Below the pieces are notes generated by a model, which did not search any database, had not been told where the DNA came from, and worked only from the letters and a program-made list of their open reading frames with translations. Positions 18,332 to 27,842 of a stretch of 64,000 nt of DNA are shown one piece after another. This DNA is from JBIQJD01 sp044507695 (GTDB taxonomy: Bacteria > Bacteroidota > Ignavibacteria > Ignavibacteriales > Ignavibacteriaceae). The stretch lies in assembly GCA_044507695.1 (NCBI GenBank), contig JBIQJD010000014.1, positions 1-64,000 of the forward strand. The letters are read 5' to 3'. Every line of letters begins with the position of its first letter. The stretch's first letter is position 1. The position numbers and the translations under genes are program-made.

Positions 18332-19117
18332 ATGGATGATGAGTTAAATAAAATCCTAAGTGATAATAAATCTGGTTCTGCTGAATTAGCTTTGAAGATT
18401 AATGAATACTTCAGAAAAAATTTGGCAGAACATAATGATTTAATTGAGTTGATTAAAACTTTTCGTAAAAGATTTTCCTCTTTTCAGATTATAATTAGTT
18501 ATTTAAATAAGATTGAATCTTTACTATTTCAAAATGATCCTGCAGTTTTAAAAAGTTATTTAAAAGGATTTGAACAGGAAATTAAAAACTCCGATTATCG
18601 CATTTATTTAAATGCAAAAAACTATCTAAAAGATGCAGAAAAGATTTTTACTCTATCCAACAGCAGTACGGTAACAAAAGTTATAAAATCATTAGCGGCT
18701 GAAAATCATAATCTGCAAATAAAGATAATTGAATCCCGCCCAAATTATGAAGGCAGAATTACCGCAAAGGAATTGCTGAGAAATAATATCCATGTTGAAC
18801 TGTTTATTGATGCTGATATGGCAAAAGCTGTTGAATCTTCAGATGCGGTTTTAACAGGCGCAGATAAAATCTTAAAAAATCAAGATGTAATTAATAAAAC
18901 AGGAAGCCGCGCTGCAGCAATTATTGCTAAGCATTTTAAGATTCCGTTTTATGTACTTGCTTCAAAATTAAAATTTTCTGAAGATAATAATTTTGATCAG
19001 GTTGAACATGATTCAAATGAAGTTTGGAATTATTCTTCTCCAAACCTTAAACTACACAACTATTATTTTGAATTGATAAAAAAGGAATTCATTACCTCAA
19101 TCATAACTGATGATTAA
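18332..19117 (+). CDS. eIF2B/IF-2B alpha-beta-delta family protein
   Basis: Protein of 261 residues with the IF-2B fold shared by eIF2B subunits, methylthioribose-1-phosphate isomerase (MtnA) and ribose-1,5-bisphosphate isomerase. Conserved blocks are ESRPNYEGRITAKEL, DAVLTGADKILKN and INKTGSRAAAIIAKHFKIPFYVLAS. The helical N-terminal domain is present. Where the isomerases carry a catalytic Cys the sequence reads TLSNSSTV, so that residue appears to be Ser, although the Asp of GADKIL is kept. Isomerase activity is therefore doubtful; a sugar-phosphate- or nucleotide-binding role is possible. Its stop overlaps the end of the convergent MATE gene. Confidence 0.8.
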   Translation: MDDELNKILSDNKSGSAELALKINEYFRKNLAEHNDLIELIKTFRKRFSSFQIIISYLNKIESLLFQNDPAVLKSYLKGFEQEIKNSDYRIYLNAKNYLKDAEKIFTLSNSSTVTKVIKSLAAENHNLQIKIIESRPNYEGRITAKELLRNNIHVELFIDADMAKAVESSDAVLTGADKILKNQDVINKTGSRAAAIIAKHFKIPFYVLASKLKFSEDNNFDQVEHDSNEVWNYSSPNLKLHNYYFELIKKEFITSIITDD

Positions 19118-20451
19118 ACTTCAATAATTTTTCTGCTCTTTTTATTGAAGCGCAGCGTGAGCAATACAGCTGACGATGATAAACCGATCAGCAAGCCAAT
19201 CCATACTCCCAAAACTTCAAGCTTTTGAACAAAGCCGAGGAAGTAGCCGAGTGGTAATGCGAGAATCCAATAAGAGAAAAATGTAATTACAGTTGGTGCT
19301 TTCACATCAGTTAATCCGCGCAGAATACCGATTCCCACTGCTTGTATTCCATCTGAAATCTGAAACAAAGCCGCAACAATAAGAATGGTAGATGCAAAAG
19401 AAATTACTTCTGAATCATCAATGTACAAGGTTGGTAGAAAATTTCTTAACAAAACAAAAAGGATTCCACAAACACCCATAAAACTTGCACTTAAAAGTAA
19501 GGCGGAATATCCGGCTTTACGTGTTTCAGAAATACTTCTCATGCCAACAGCATTGCCAACGCGTATACTTCCCGCTGCTGAAATTCCCATTGCTGCCATG
19601 AACGAAACGGATGCAAGATTAATAGCAATCTGATGTGCAGCAAGCTGTGCAGTTCCCAGCCATCCAACCATTATTACAGCAAATGTAAATGCACCAACTT
19701 CAAAAAAGTACTGCATGCCGCTGGGCAATCCTAATGATAGAATTTTTTTAATAACCGGAATATTAATTGATTTAAACCTGAATGAAACATCATACTGTTT
19801 GAAGAATGATTTTCTCATTACATAAAACATTAGTGCAGATGCTAAAAAAATTCTTGATACTAAAGTTGCCAAACCCGCACCATCCAAACCCAAAGCCGGT
19901 GCACCAAGGTTCCCGTAAATGAAAACCCAATTAACAAATACATTAATAATATTAGCCAGAAGTGTTACAACCATTGCCGGACGCATGATTGAAAGCCCTT
20001 CAATGAATTGTTTATAAGTCTGGAAAATCATGGCAGGAATAATTGAAATTCCCAATATCCTCAAATAAGATTTTGCAAGCGCAACAACAGCCGGCGGCTG
20101 GTTAAGTTTTTGAATTATTTCTGAAGCAGCAAAAATTAATAAAACAAGAATTATAGAAAGAGCAGCATTTACAATCAGCGATTGCCTGAACAAAATTCCG
20201 CAATCATTGAATTTGCCTGCACCCACAGCAATTGCTACAAGCGGGGTTACTGCAAATGAAACACCAATTCCAAGAATGAATATCAGAATAAACAAACTAT
20301 TAGCCACAGAAGCAGCAGCTAAAGGACTTGCACCAAGTTCTCCCACCATCACGCTGTCAACAACTCCCATCATTATAACACCAAGCTGGCCAATAATAAC
20401 CGGATATGCTAAATGAACCGTATCAACTATATGTTGTTTAATGTTTTTCAT
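19114..20451 (-). CDS. MATE family (NorM-like) multidrug efflux transporter
   Basis: Inner-membrane cation-coupled drug or metabolite exporter. The 445 residues form about 12 membrane segments in two homologous halves. The first half opens YPVIIGQLGVIMMGVVDSVMVGELG, where the Asp is typical of NorM-type MATE proteins; the second half has the matching PSGMQYFFEVGAFTFAVIMVGWLG. The C-terminus ends with a basic RFNKKSRKI tail. Single-gene unit whose end overlaps the plus-strand eIF2B-like gene by 4 bases. Substrate is not predictable. Confidence 0.92.
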   Translation of the reverse strand: MKNIKQHIVDTVHLAYPVIIGQLGVIMMGVVDSVMVGELGASPLAAASVANSLFILIFILGIGVSFAVTPLVAIAVGAGKFNDCGILFRQSLIVNAALSIILVLLIFAASEIIQKLNQPPAVVALAKSYLRILGISIIPAMIFQTYKQFIEGLSIMRPAMVVTLLANIINVFVNWVFIYGNLGAPALGLDGAGLATLVSRIFLASALMFYVMRKSFFKQYDVSFRFKSINIPVIKKILSLGLPSGMQYFFEVGAFTFAVIMVGWLGTAQLAAHQIAINLASVSFMAAMGISAAGSIRVGNAVGMRSISETRKAGYSALLLSASFMGVCGILFVLLRNFLPTLYIDDSEVISFASTILIVAALFQISDGIQAVGIGILRGLTDVKAPTVITFFSYWILALPLGYFLGFVQKLEVLGVWIGLLIGLSSSAVLLTLRFNKKSRKIIEV

Positions 20452-20518
20452 TTAAAAATTGAAGGATAAATGTGAGGAGTAAAATTAAATAATAAAAATC
20501 AAACTGGGATAAAAATAA

Positions 20519-20549
20519 AACACCCCGGTACTAATTTTCCCGGAGTGTT
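20519..20549 (-). terminator. Rho-independent terminator of the HEAT-repeat gene
   Basis: On the minus strand AACACTCCGG / CCGGGGTGTT is followed by TTATTTTTAT. The stem contains one G-U pair valid only in the minus-strand RNA, confirming direction. It lies between the stop at 20575 and the MATE gene start. Confidence 0.82.
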
Positions 20550-20574
20550 CAGTAGAGATGAGACGAACTTTAAA

Positions 20575-21000
20575 TTACTTTCTGGCAATGCTTATTACAG
20601 ATTTGCGGTTAAACATGAAATCATTATAAAAATTTGCGCATAGTTTTTTCACTCTTTCACTATCATCAAATCTGATTGCCTGTTTAACGGCAAATATGCC
20701 GCGGGGATTTTCAATTTTGTACAATGCCAGTGCAGCAGCTATTCTTATATCTTCATTCTTTCCCGAATGCAAAAGTTTCATTAAAGGAATTACTGCTTCT
20801 TCCATTTTAAATTCCCCAAGCATGTATGCGGAACTTGTAATTAATCCGGTGTTATCAGAGTTAAGCCCTTGAATAAGGCTTGCTGTAATCGCATCACGCT
20901 TGTTTTCAGGAATAGTTTTAGATTTAACTGAAGGCAAGGCTTGTACTGTAAAAACGATTACCAATAATGCGGCAGTGAAAATTATTCTGAGGTTCTTCAT
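20575..21000 (-). CDS. Exported small HEAT-repeat protein
   Basis: Protein of 141 residues with a signal peptide (residues 1-21, to VQALP). The mature part is alpha-helical with two to three HEAT-like units (SSAYMLGEFKMEEAVIPLMKLLHS, RIAAALALYKIENPRGIFAVKQAI), a scaffold for protein-protein contacts. AGAGGT precedes the ATG and a clear terminator follows, so it forms its own unit. No enzymatic motif; partner unknown. Confidence 0.78.
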   Translation of the reverse strand: MKNLRIIFTAALLVIVFTVQALPSVKSKTIPENKRDAITASLIQGLNSDNTGLITSSAYMLGEFKMEEAVIPLMKLLHSGKNEDIRIAAALALYKIENPRGIFAVKQAIRFDDSERVKKLCANFYNDFMFNRKSVISIARK

Positions 21001-21070
21001 AAATACCTCTCTTTTTGTTTTTAGTTTTTTGGATTTCCTGGAAGCAAACTTAAAACAGAAAAGAGGACGA

Positions 21071-21133
21071 CGCCCGGTTAATAGGATGAGAGGCTGGATT
21101 TATTGATATCACTAATAAATAATTTTCCGGGCG
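21071..21133. repeat. Inverted repeat enclosing an AT-rich palindromic core
   Basis: CGCCCGG (21071-21077) and CCGGGCG (21127-21133) are perfect inverted copies separated by 49 AT-rich bases that include the palindrome TGATATCA (21104-21111). The GC-rich arms stand out in this AT-rich gap between two minus-strand genes. It could be an RNA structure in the HEAT gene leader or a protein binding site; nothing else supports either. Confidence 0.35.
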
Positions 21134-21161
21134 GAAGAAGTTTTTAAGTCTTACTCAAACA

Positions 21162-21431
21162 TTAAATCTTTTTTGTTGTTTGAGCTGAACTATCAGATGG
21201 TGCAGCTTTAACAGCATTCCTTATTGTAAAAGGGTAATTATATTCTGCCGTTATACTGTCAATCTCCCGCATTGAATATTTTTGTGTGAATTCATCAGCT
21301 AACTGCGGATGCTGAATATTATTGCTGGATGTACTTCTTTTGGGTTCGGCGGAATTAGCATCAACATACATAACTGCAGCAATGCCTAAGAATATTAGCG
21401 CAATACTTAAGAAAAGCACAATAAATTTCAT
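21162..21431 (-). CDS. Small single-pass membrane or secreted protein, unknown
   Basis: Protein of 89 residues. An N-terminal hydrophobic helix (MKFIVLFLSIALIFLGIAAVMYV) is followed by about 65 polar residues rich in Ser, Ala and Thr. The helix could be an uncleaved anchor or a signal peptide. The ATG at 21431 is preceded by AGGACAG-like sequence (AAGGACAGGAAA). No known domain recognised. It lies downstream of tRNA-Ser on the same strand. Confidence 0.6.
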   Translation of the reverse strand: MKFIVLFLSIALIFLGIAAVMYVDANSAEPKRSTSSNNIQHPQLADEFTQKYSMREIDSITAEYNYPFTIRNAVKAAPSDSSAQTTKKI

Positions 21432-21546
21432 TTTCCTGTCCTTAAATATTTAAATCGAAAATAGTTATGTAAGTGGAAAAAAATTAAGAAAAAAAAATTA
21501 TTTTTTAAATAGAAAAGTCGATAAGCGGTCAGTTTGAAGAAATTAG

Positions 21547-21633
21547 CGGAAAGAGAGGGATTCGAACCCTCGGTACCCTTGCGGATACACACGCTCTCCA
21601 GGCGTGCCAGTTCAACCACTCCTGCACCTTTCC
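21547..21633 (-). tRNA. tRNA-Ser (anticodon GGA)
   Basis: Folds as a class II tRNA. The acceptor stem is GGAAAGG/TCTTTCC with discriminator G. The anticodon stem CACGC/GCGTG encloses loop CTGGAGA (anticodon GGA, reading UCC/UCU). A long variable arm follows (TGTATCCGCAAGGGTAC), and the T arm is GAGGG-TTCGAAT-CCCTC. The 3' CCA is not encoded and must be added. Confidence 0.95.
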
Positions 21634-21810
21634 GGCTATATAATGAACATCAAATTCAGAGTTCAAATATATGTAATTCTTAATAATATCTAAAAAATTC
21701 CATTCAAAAATCTTCCTATATTTCTTAGATTTAGAATCTTTTCCCCAAAATTTTTTAGCAAAATTTTCCCCGGAAAGGAAAACTTTTTTAATAAATTTTC
21801 GATAATATTA

Positions 21811-21843
21811 AGAGATGATTTCCAGGAAATGCGGGGAATCTCT
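21811..21843. repeat. Nested inverted repeats upstream of the REC-PAS kinase gene
   Basis: AGAGAT (21811-21816) pairs with ATCTCT (21838-21843). Between them ATTTCC (21818-21823) pairs with GGAAAT (21825-21830). The element lies 60 bases before the ATG at 21903, where no clear ribosome binding site is seen. A regulatory site or leader hairpin is possible. The rest of the 21634-21902 gap is AT-rich without other recognisable features. Confidence 0.3.
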
Positions 21844-21902
21844 CCATTTTCTTTTTCCCGGACATTAAAAGTGAACTTAATAATACCTTCAATTCCAATC
21901 AG

Positions 21903-24146
21903 ATGAATGAAAAAACAAAAATATTAGTTGTTGAAGATGAAACCTTAATTGCTCTGAATATTCAACATATTTTAAGGAAATTGCAATACGAGGTTATTGG
22001 TCCGGTTGCAACCGGTGAAGCTGCAATTGAACTGACAGCCGTTCATAAACCAGATGTAATTTTAATGGATATACGGCTGAAAAGTAGTATGGATGGAATA
22101 GAAACTGCAAAGAAGATTAAAGCCTCTCATAACATTCCTGTAATTTATCTTACATCCTATTCTGATAAAGAAACTTTGGACCGGGCAAAAATTACTGATC
22201 CAATGGGATATATACTTAAACCATTTGATGAAAGAGAACTAAGCACCCTGGTTCAGCTTGCAATTTATAAGCATGATGTAGATCAGAAATTGAAAGAGAG
22301 TGAAAGATGGCTTTTTACAACATTGAAAAGTATTGGTGAAGGTGTAATTGCTACGGATGCGGAAGGTAAAATTAAATTTATGAATCCCACTGCAGAAACA
22401 TTAACCGGCTGGAGCCAGATTGAAGCAACTGGTAAAGATTTAAAACAAATTTTTGATATAAGTGATGAAGAATCAGGCGAGCCTGTTGAAACTCCTGTAC
22501 AAAAAGTTTTACGTGAAGGAAGGACAATCGGACTTGTAAATCATACAGTTTTGAAAGATAAATTTGGCAGAATGAAATATATAGCAAATACTGCTGCACC
22601 TATTTATGATGATGCAAATGAAATTACGGGTGTAGTTTTAACTTTCAAAAATATTACTAACCGGAAACTTTCTGAAATAGCATTAAGATTAAGTGAGGAA
22701 AAGTTTAGATCAGTGTTTGAAAAATCTGCCGTTGGTATGGTTATTTGCAGCCAATCCGGTGAAATAATAGATGCTAATAAATCATTTTATGATTTTATCA
22801 AATACTCTAAAACAGAATCCCAGAATTTTAATTTCTATAGTTTAATATCTGTAGAACATTATGATTACATAGTAGATTCATTCGAAAAACTGAAATCTGA
22901 AGAACAAATCTCGATAGAAAAAGAAATAAAATTCTTTACTAAAGAAGGAAAAATTGCGTGGGGATATGCTACCGCCGTGCGTGTTTCTGATTCAAAGCAG
23001 AACTTTACAATTATTGTTGTTCAGGATATTACACAAAGAAAAAAAGCTCAGCAGGCTTTAAACGAACAGGAAAGAAATTACCGCAGATTAATTGAATCAT
23101 CTATTGATGCTATTTATGTAATGCAGGATAAGAAACTAAAGCTGATAAATAAAGCATGGGAAGATTTACTCGGCTACACTATGGAGGAAGTTTTATCAGA
23201 TGAATTTGATGTTATTAAACTAATTGCTCCCGAATGCAGAGAATATTTCACAAAGAGGATAAATAATAACAGGTCAGATATTCCTAACCGCTTTGAGATA
23301 AAAGCAATTACAAAATCAGGAAACAGAATTGATCTCGAAGTTAGTGAATCACAAACAACCTGGGAAGGTAAAACTGCTTATCAAGGAATATTTCACGATA
23401 TAACCAAAAGAAAACAGGAAGAAGAAAAATTACGCTATGCTACAGAACTTGCGGAAAAATCAAACAGATTAAAAAGTGAATTCCTTGCTCAAATGTCTCA
23501 TGAAATCCGCACACCACTAAATAACATTTTAACTTTCACTTCCCTGCTTAAAGATGAATTACAGGATAAGCTTCCTGCCGGAATGGAATCCACATTTTCT
23601 ATAATTGATAAAAGCGCGCAGAGATTAATAAAGACTATAGATTCTATTCTTAATATTTCAAGAATGCAAACTGGAAATTATGATGTGAAATTTGAACAGC
23701 TCGATCTTCATAAAGATATACTTGAAGATCTTGTACTGGAATTTTACATGCGTGCAAAAGAAAAGAATCTGGAATTCATTTATGAAAATCATTCTGAGAA
23801 TTGCATAATAAACGGAGACCGTTATTCACTTACACAGCTATTTGCAAATCTTATTGATAATGCTGTTAAGTATACCTTTAGCGGCTCTATCAAAATCACG
23901 ATATCAAATGTAAAACACGCAACATTGGTAGATATTCAGGATACAGGTGTAGGCATCTCAAAAGATTTTTTGCCGTATCTCTTTAATCCATTTTCTCAGG
24001 AAGATACTGAACAAACAAGAGCCTTTGAAGGCACAGGATTAGGTCTGGCGCTTGTAAAAAATTATGCCGGCATAAATAAAGCTTTGGTTAATGTGCAAAG
24101 CCAGAAAGGTGAAGGCACAACATTCACTGTTTCATTTTTTCATTAA
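21903..24146 (+). CDS. Hybrid REC-PAS-PAS-PAS histidine kinase
   Basis: Soluble sensor kinase of 747 residues. Residues 1-125 are a receiver domain (VVEDETLIALNIQ, phospho-Asp in LMDIRL, Lys in YILKPF). Residues about 137-255, 265-380 and 390-510 are three PAS domains, the last followed by a PAC-like IFHDITKRKQ segment. HisKA has the phospho-His533 in SHEIRTPLNNI. HATPase_c has N-box NLIDNAVKY, G1 DTGVGIS and G2 GTGLGLAL. All catalytic residues appear intact. No membrane segment, so it senses a cytoplasmic signal or ligand. The following kinase gene begins 9 bases downstream and is surely cotranscribed. Confidence 0.93.
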   Translation: MNEKTKILVVEDETLIALNIQHILRKLQYEVIGPVATGEAAIELTAVHKPDVILMDIRLKSSMDGIETAKKIKASHNIPVIYLTSYSDKETLDRAKITDPMGYILKPFDERELSTLVQLAIYKHDVDQKLKESERWLFTTLKSIGEGVIATDAEGKIKFMNPTAETLTGWSQIEATGKDLKQIFDISDEESGEPVETPVQKVLREGRTIGLVNHTVLKDKFGRMKYIANTAAPIYDDANEITGVVLTFKNITNRKLSEIALRLSEEKFRSVFEKSAVGMVICSQSGEIIDANKSFYDFIKYSKTESQNFNFYSLISVEHYDYIVDSFEKLKSEEQISIEKEIKFFTKEGKIAWGYATAVRVSDSKQNFTIIVVQDITQRKKAQQALNEQERNYRRLIESSIDAIYVMQDKKLKLINKAWEDLLGYTMEEVLSDEFDVIKLIAPECREYFTKRINNNRSDIPNRFEIKAITKSGNRIDLEVSESQTTWEGKTAYQGIFHDITKRKQEEEKLRYATELAEKSNRLKSEFLAQMSHEIRTPLNNILTFTSLLKDELQDKLPAGMESTFSIIDKSAQRLIKTIDSILNISRMQTGNYDVKFEQLDLHKDILEDLVLEFYMRAKEKNLEFIYENHSENCIINGDRYSLTQLFANLIDNAVKYTFSGSIKITISNVKHATLVDIQDTGVGISKDFLPYLFNPFSQEDTEQTRAFEGTGLGLALVKNYAGINKALVNVQSQKGEGTTFTVSFFH

Positions 24147-24155
24147 GGATTTATC

Positions 24156-25745
24156 ATGAACTTAGATGCTATTCAGGAGCATAAAATACTTGCACACGCT
24201 ATCAGATCAATATCAGAATGTGTGATAATAACTGATATGCAGAACAATATACTTTACGTTAATGATGCATTTGAAAAAATGTATGGCTATTCTAAAAATG
24301 AAATTAAGGGATTGAATATTAATATTCTCCGCGGCGGCATAAATCCGGAAGAGCAAATAAAAGAGATACGATTTAAAACTTTAAACGGCGGATGGACAGG
24401 TGAATTATTGAACAGAAAAAAAGATGGCTCTGAAATTCTTATCTCACTCTCCACTTCTGTTATAAATGATGAAGATGGAAATATTATTGCAGCCATTGGA
24501 ATTGCCAGAGACATCACTCTTGAAAAAACTTATGAATTTGAGAAGAGGAAACAGGCGCTGCTGCTGCAAAATATTATTGATTCTCTCTCCTATCCGTTTT
24601 TTGTTATTGATAAAAATACTCTCGAGATAAAAATTAAAAATGCAAAAGCTAAACGGGATCTTTCATTAAAACAGGAATTTGAATGGCTGACTAATTATGT
24701 TATTCCGAAGACCGCTGCAAAAGTTAATGAAGCCGGAACAGAAGTAATTTTTGAAGAAGTTTTGATGAGTGAAAATGGCGGGGAAGAGTTCTTTAAATTT
24801 TTTGGATATCCGATAAGCAGTGATGAACAGAACAGTTGTGAAATTATTATTTATTATAAAAGGATAACTGAGAGAAAAAAACGTGAAGAAGAAAAAGAAA
24901 AACTTTTATTCGATCTTCAGGTGAGTAAGGATTTGCTTGAGCAAAATGCAGAAGAACTTGCCGTTCTTAATTTAAAGCTGCTTGATTCTGAAAGAAATTT
25001 AAGAGAAGTAAATGAAGGCAAAAATAAATTCTTCTCAATCCTTTCTCATGATTTACGCAGCCCATTTAATGGCTTTGCCGGTTTAACTCAGCTTTTAGCA
25101 AATGAAATTGATACTTTAACAAAGGAAGAGATTGTTTCGTTTGCAAACAATATTAATGATTCAGCAAAAGCTTTATTGCAATTGATTGATGATCTTTTCA
25201 ACTGGACGCTTGTTGAAACAGGTAAGATGAGCTATGTTCCTTCCAAAATTGAATTGAAGTACGTAATTGATGAAGCATTTCTTTTGTTAAGAAATAACGC
25301 TAATCAAAAAGAGATTACATTATCAAACAATATTCCACCAAACATATATGCGTTTGCTGATCCACATATGATATTATCTGTAATTCAGAATTTGGTTACC
25401 AACTCCATCAAGTTTACCAGGCAAAAAGGTTTTGTTAATGTAGAATGTTCCCCTGCCGATGACTTCATTGAGATTTCAGTGATCGACAACGGAATTGGAA
25501 TAGATGAGGAAAATTTAAATAAACTTTTTAGGATAGATTCAATTTATTCCTCAAGAGGAACGGAGAATGAAAAAGGAACCGGGCTTGGACTAATTCTTTG
25601 TAAAGAACTTGTGGAAAAAAACTGGGGAAAAATCTGGATTGAAAGCAAGGTTAATGAAGGAACAAAAATAACTTTCTCACTTCCACAAAGCAGAGAAGTT
25701 TTATTAAAATTCCTGGAACTGAAAGAAGAGCTTAACGAATCTTAA
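24156..25745 (+). CDS. PAS-domain histidine kinase
   Basis: Soluble kinase of 529 residues. Residues about 12-125 are a PAS/PAC domain (ITDMQNNILYVNDAFEKMYGYS, GIARDITLEKTYEFEKRKQ). About 135-245 is a second, weaker PAS-like domain, then a coiled coil (LLEQNAEELAVLNLKLLDSERN). HisKA has His298 in LSHDLRSPFNG, and HATPase_c has NLVTNSIKFT, DNGIGIDEENL and GTGLGLILCKELVEKNWG. It ends with four bases overlapping the convergent sigma-54 activator gene. Cotranscribed with the preceding hybrid kinase; the two may act in one relay (inference). Confidence 0.93.
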   Translation: MNLDAIQEHKILAHAIRSISECVIITDMQNNILYVNDAFEKMYGYSKNEIKGLNINILRGGINPEEQIKEIRFKTLNGGWTGELLNRKKDGSEILISLSTSVINDEDGNIIAAIGIARDITLEKTYEFEKRKQALLLQNIIDSLSYPFFVIDKNTLEIKIKNAKAKRDLSLKQEFEWLTNYVIPKTAAKVNEAGTEVIFEEVLMSENGGEEFFKFFGYPISSDEQNSCEIIIYYKRITERKKREEEKEKLLFDLQVSKDLLEQNAEELAVLNLKLLDSERNLREVNEGKNKFFSILSHDLRSPFNGFAGLTQLLANEIDTLTKEEIVSFANNINDSAKALLQLIDDLFNWTLVETGKMSYVPSKIELKYVIDEAFLLLRNNANQKEITLSNNIPPNIYAFADPHMILSVIQNLVTNSIKFTRQKGFVNVECSPADDFIEISVIDNGIGIDEENLNKLFRIDSIYSSRGTENEKGTGLGLILCKELVEKNWGKIWIESKVNEGTKITFSLPQSREVLLKFLELKEELNES

Positions 25746-27139
25746 TCAACAGTTTTTGTAACTTCAATACCAAGCTGCTCCATTCTGTACCTTAACTTGG
25801 AACGTGAGAGTCCGAGCACTTTTGCAGCTTTCACCTGGTTGCCGTTTGTTATTTTTAATGTTTTAAGAATTAATGTTTTTAACACAAGGTCTATCTTCAC
25901 ACCATTCTTCGGAATCTTTAACATAAATTCATCTTCATTAAATAATTGCTCAGCAGAATTTCCACCTTTATTAAGAAAATGAAAATCCTTCTCTTTCAAT
26001 TCATATCCATCGGAAAGAAGAACAGCTCTTTCAATAACATTTCTTAGTTCACGAACATTTCCTTTCCAGGAATAGTTTTTCAGCAAATCAAGTGCACCGT
26101 GTTCAAAACCCTTAAGCTGCTTATCAAATTTTTTTGAAAATTCATCCAGAAAAGAAAATGCTAAAACCGGAATATCATCACGTCTTTCCCGTAGCGGCGG
26201 CAGAACAATTTTAGCAACATTTAATCTGTAGTATAAATCTTCCCTGAAATTTCCTTTGCTGACTTCCTCTTCCAGATTTTTATTTGTTGCTGCTAGTACT
26301 CTTACATTAACTGAGATTTCTTTTTCAGCACCGAGACGATAAAATTTCCTTTCCTGCAAAGCTCTTAAAAGTTTTACCTGCATGTCAAGTGAAAGCTCAC
26401 CAATTTCATCCAGAAGAATAGTTCCGCCGTCTGCCAGTTCAAATTTACCAAGTTTGGTTTTGGGAGCAGCGCCGGTAAATGCACCTTTCTCATGTCCGAA
26501 TAATTCACTCTCAGCAAGTTCTTTTGGAATAGCAGAACAATTAATTTGTACAAATGAGTTGTTCCTGCGCGGGCTGTTTTGATGAATAAACTTGGCAAAC
26601 ATTTCTTTGCCCGTTCCGCTTTCACCTTCCAGCAAAATTGTGGTATCAGAACTTTGCGCAAGCTTCTGAACCGAGTTAACAAGTTTTTGAATTTTATTAC
26701 TGCTGCCAAAAAATAATGGTGAGATTGAATCACCCTTCATCAATTCCTGCAGTTTATCAACTTCATATTTTAAACTAATATTTTCCTGAGCTTTACGTAA
26801 AACCGTTTTTAATTGTTCAAGATCAATTGGCTTCAAAAGAAAATCAAATGCACCTGCTTTAATTGCTGTAACTGCTATATTTACGTCTGAATACCCGGTA
26901 ATCATTATAACAGGAATATTAAAGAAAGATTTTTGAAAATCTTTCAGCAAATCCAATCCATTGTGTGTAGTAAGATAGATATCAAGAAGAATGATATCAG
27001 GTTCAAATTCTTTTATTGCGTTGAAAGCCTCGGCAGCTTCCATGCAGACTTCAACTTCATATTCCAGTTTATGCAAAACTCTCTTTAAAGATGCACAAAC
27101 AAGGCTGTCATCATCAATAATTAGAATCTTAAACTTCAT
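25742..27139 (-). CDS. NtrC-family sigma-54-dependent response regulator
   Basis: Activator of sigma-54 promoters, 465 residues from the ATG at 27139 (a GTG at 27148 is an alternative). It has a receiver domain (IIDDDSLV, phospho-Asp in ILLDIYL, Lys in FLLKPID). Next is an AAA+ domain with Walker A GESGTGKE, the sigma-54 contact loop GAFTGA, Walker B GGTILLDEIGEL and arginine-finger region RLNVAKIVLPPLRERRDDIP. A Fis-type HTH ends it (VKAAKVLGLSRSKLRYRMEQLGI). It overlaps the kinase gene 27129-27842, its likely cognate. Position beside flgM and fliD suggests a role like FlgR/FleR in flagellar class control (inference). Confidence 0.93.
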   Translation of the reverse strand: MKFKILIIDDDSLVCASLKRVLHKLEYEVEVCMEAAEAFNAIKEFEPDIILLDIYLTTHNGLDLLKDFQKSFFNIPVIMITGYSDVNIAVTAIKAGAFDFLLKPIDLEQLKTVLRKAQENISLKYEVDKLQELMKGDSISPLFFGSSNKIQKLVNSVQKLAQSSDTTILLEGESGTGKEMFAKFIHQNSPRRNNSFVQINCSAIPKELAESELFGHEKGAFTGAAPKTKLGKFELADGGTILLDEIGELSLDMQVKLLRALQERKFYRLGAEKEISVNVRVLAATNKNLEEEVSKGNFREDLYYRLNVAKIVLPPLRERRDDIPVLAFSFLDEFSKKFDKQLKGFEHGALDLLKNYSWKGNVRELRNVIERAVLLSDGYELKEKDFHFLNKGGNSAEQLFNEDEFMLKIPKNGVKIDLVLKTLILKTLKITNGNQVKAAKVLGLSRSKLRYRMEQLGIEVTKTVD

Positions 27140-27842
27140 TTGCCTCACTGATTAATGCAGGATTTATATGAATTGAAAAACGGGAGCCTGCTCCTTCCCT
27201 GCTTTCAAATGTAAGTTCACAGTTATGTTCCCGAAGGATTGATTGGCAGACAGATAAACCTAATCCCGTTCCTTTTGTTTTGCTGGTAAAAAAATCTGTT
27301 AAGATTAGTGATTTATGCTCTTCACAGATTCCAACTCCGTTATCCTCTATTTCCCAGATGATATTCCCGGTTTCAGGATCCCTGTAAGTACTAATAATAA
27401 TTTCACCGCTTTTCTCACAAGCTTCAATAGAGTTGGTGATAAGATTTAAAAATATCTGCAGTACTTTATTTCTGTCAATACTTATTCGTGGAATGTTCGG
27501 CTCAAGGCTGGCAACCAAATTTATATTTTTATCAATTGCAATTGTATGCATAATTTTCAATGCTTCTTCCGTTACTTCATTAGGAGAACAGGAACAATTT
27601 TTTTCACCATTCTTTCGGGTAAATGAAGAAACATTTTCAATCAAATTCTGAATCCGGTATGCTGCAGCTTCACAAGATTGGATTGATTCTTTTATCTCAG
27701 AGGGGAAATCCTGCTTTATCATCCTCAAATATTGCAGGTTGAGCAGGATAGCTGAGAGAGGATTTCTTATTTCATGTATTAAACTTGCTGTTATTTTTCC
27801 AAGTATTTCAAGTTTATTTTCCAGTAAATTATCGTTCACCAT
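27129..27842 (-). CDS. NtrB-like soluble histidine kinase, partner of the sigma-54 regulator
   Basis: Minimal histidine kinase of about 237 residues without any recognisable sensor domain. HisKA begins at once: LGKITASLIHEIRNPLSAILLNLQYL. HATPase_c has NLITNSIEAC, EDNGVGICEEHKSL, GTGLGLSVCQSILREH and GSRFSIHI. The frame opens at a TTG (27872), but the ATG at 27842 has GAGGGG just upstream and is the better start. The stop overlaps the regulator gene. Signal input must come from a partner, as with FlgS-type kinases that sense the flagellar export gate (analogy only). Confidence 0.9.
   Translation of the reverse strand: MVNDNLLENKLEILGKITASLIHEIRNPLSAILLNLQYLRMIKQDFPSEIKESIQSCEAAAYRIQNLIENVSSFTRKNGEKNCSCSPNEVTEEALKIMHTIAIDKNINLVASLEPNIPRISIDRNKVLQIFLNLITNSIEACEKSGEIIISTYRDPETGNIIWEIEDNGVGICEEHKSLILTDFFTSKTKGTGLGLSVCQSILREHNCELTFESREGAGSRFSIHINPALISEANEV

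Noticed and set aside
21428..21619. Short minus-strand open frame over the tRNA-Ser gene
   Set aside because: It reads through the tRNA itself; the tRNA fold explains the sequence.
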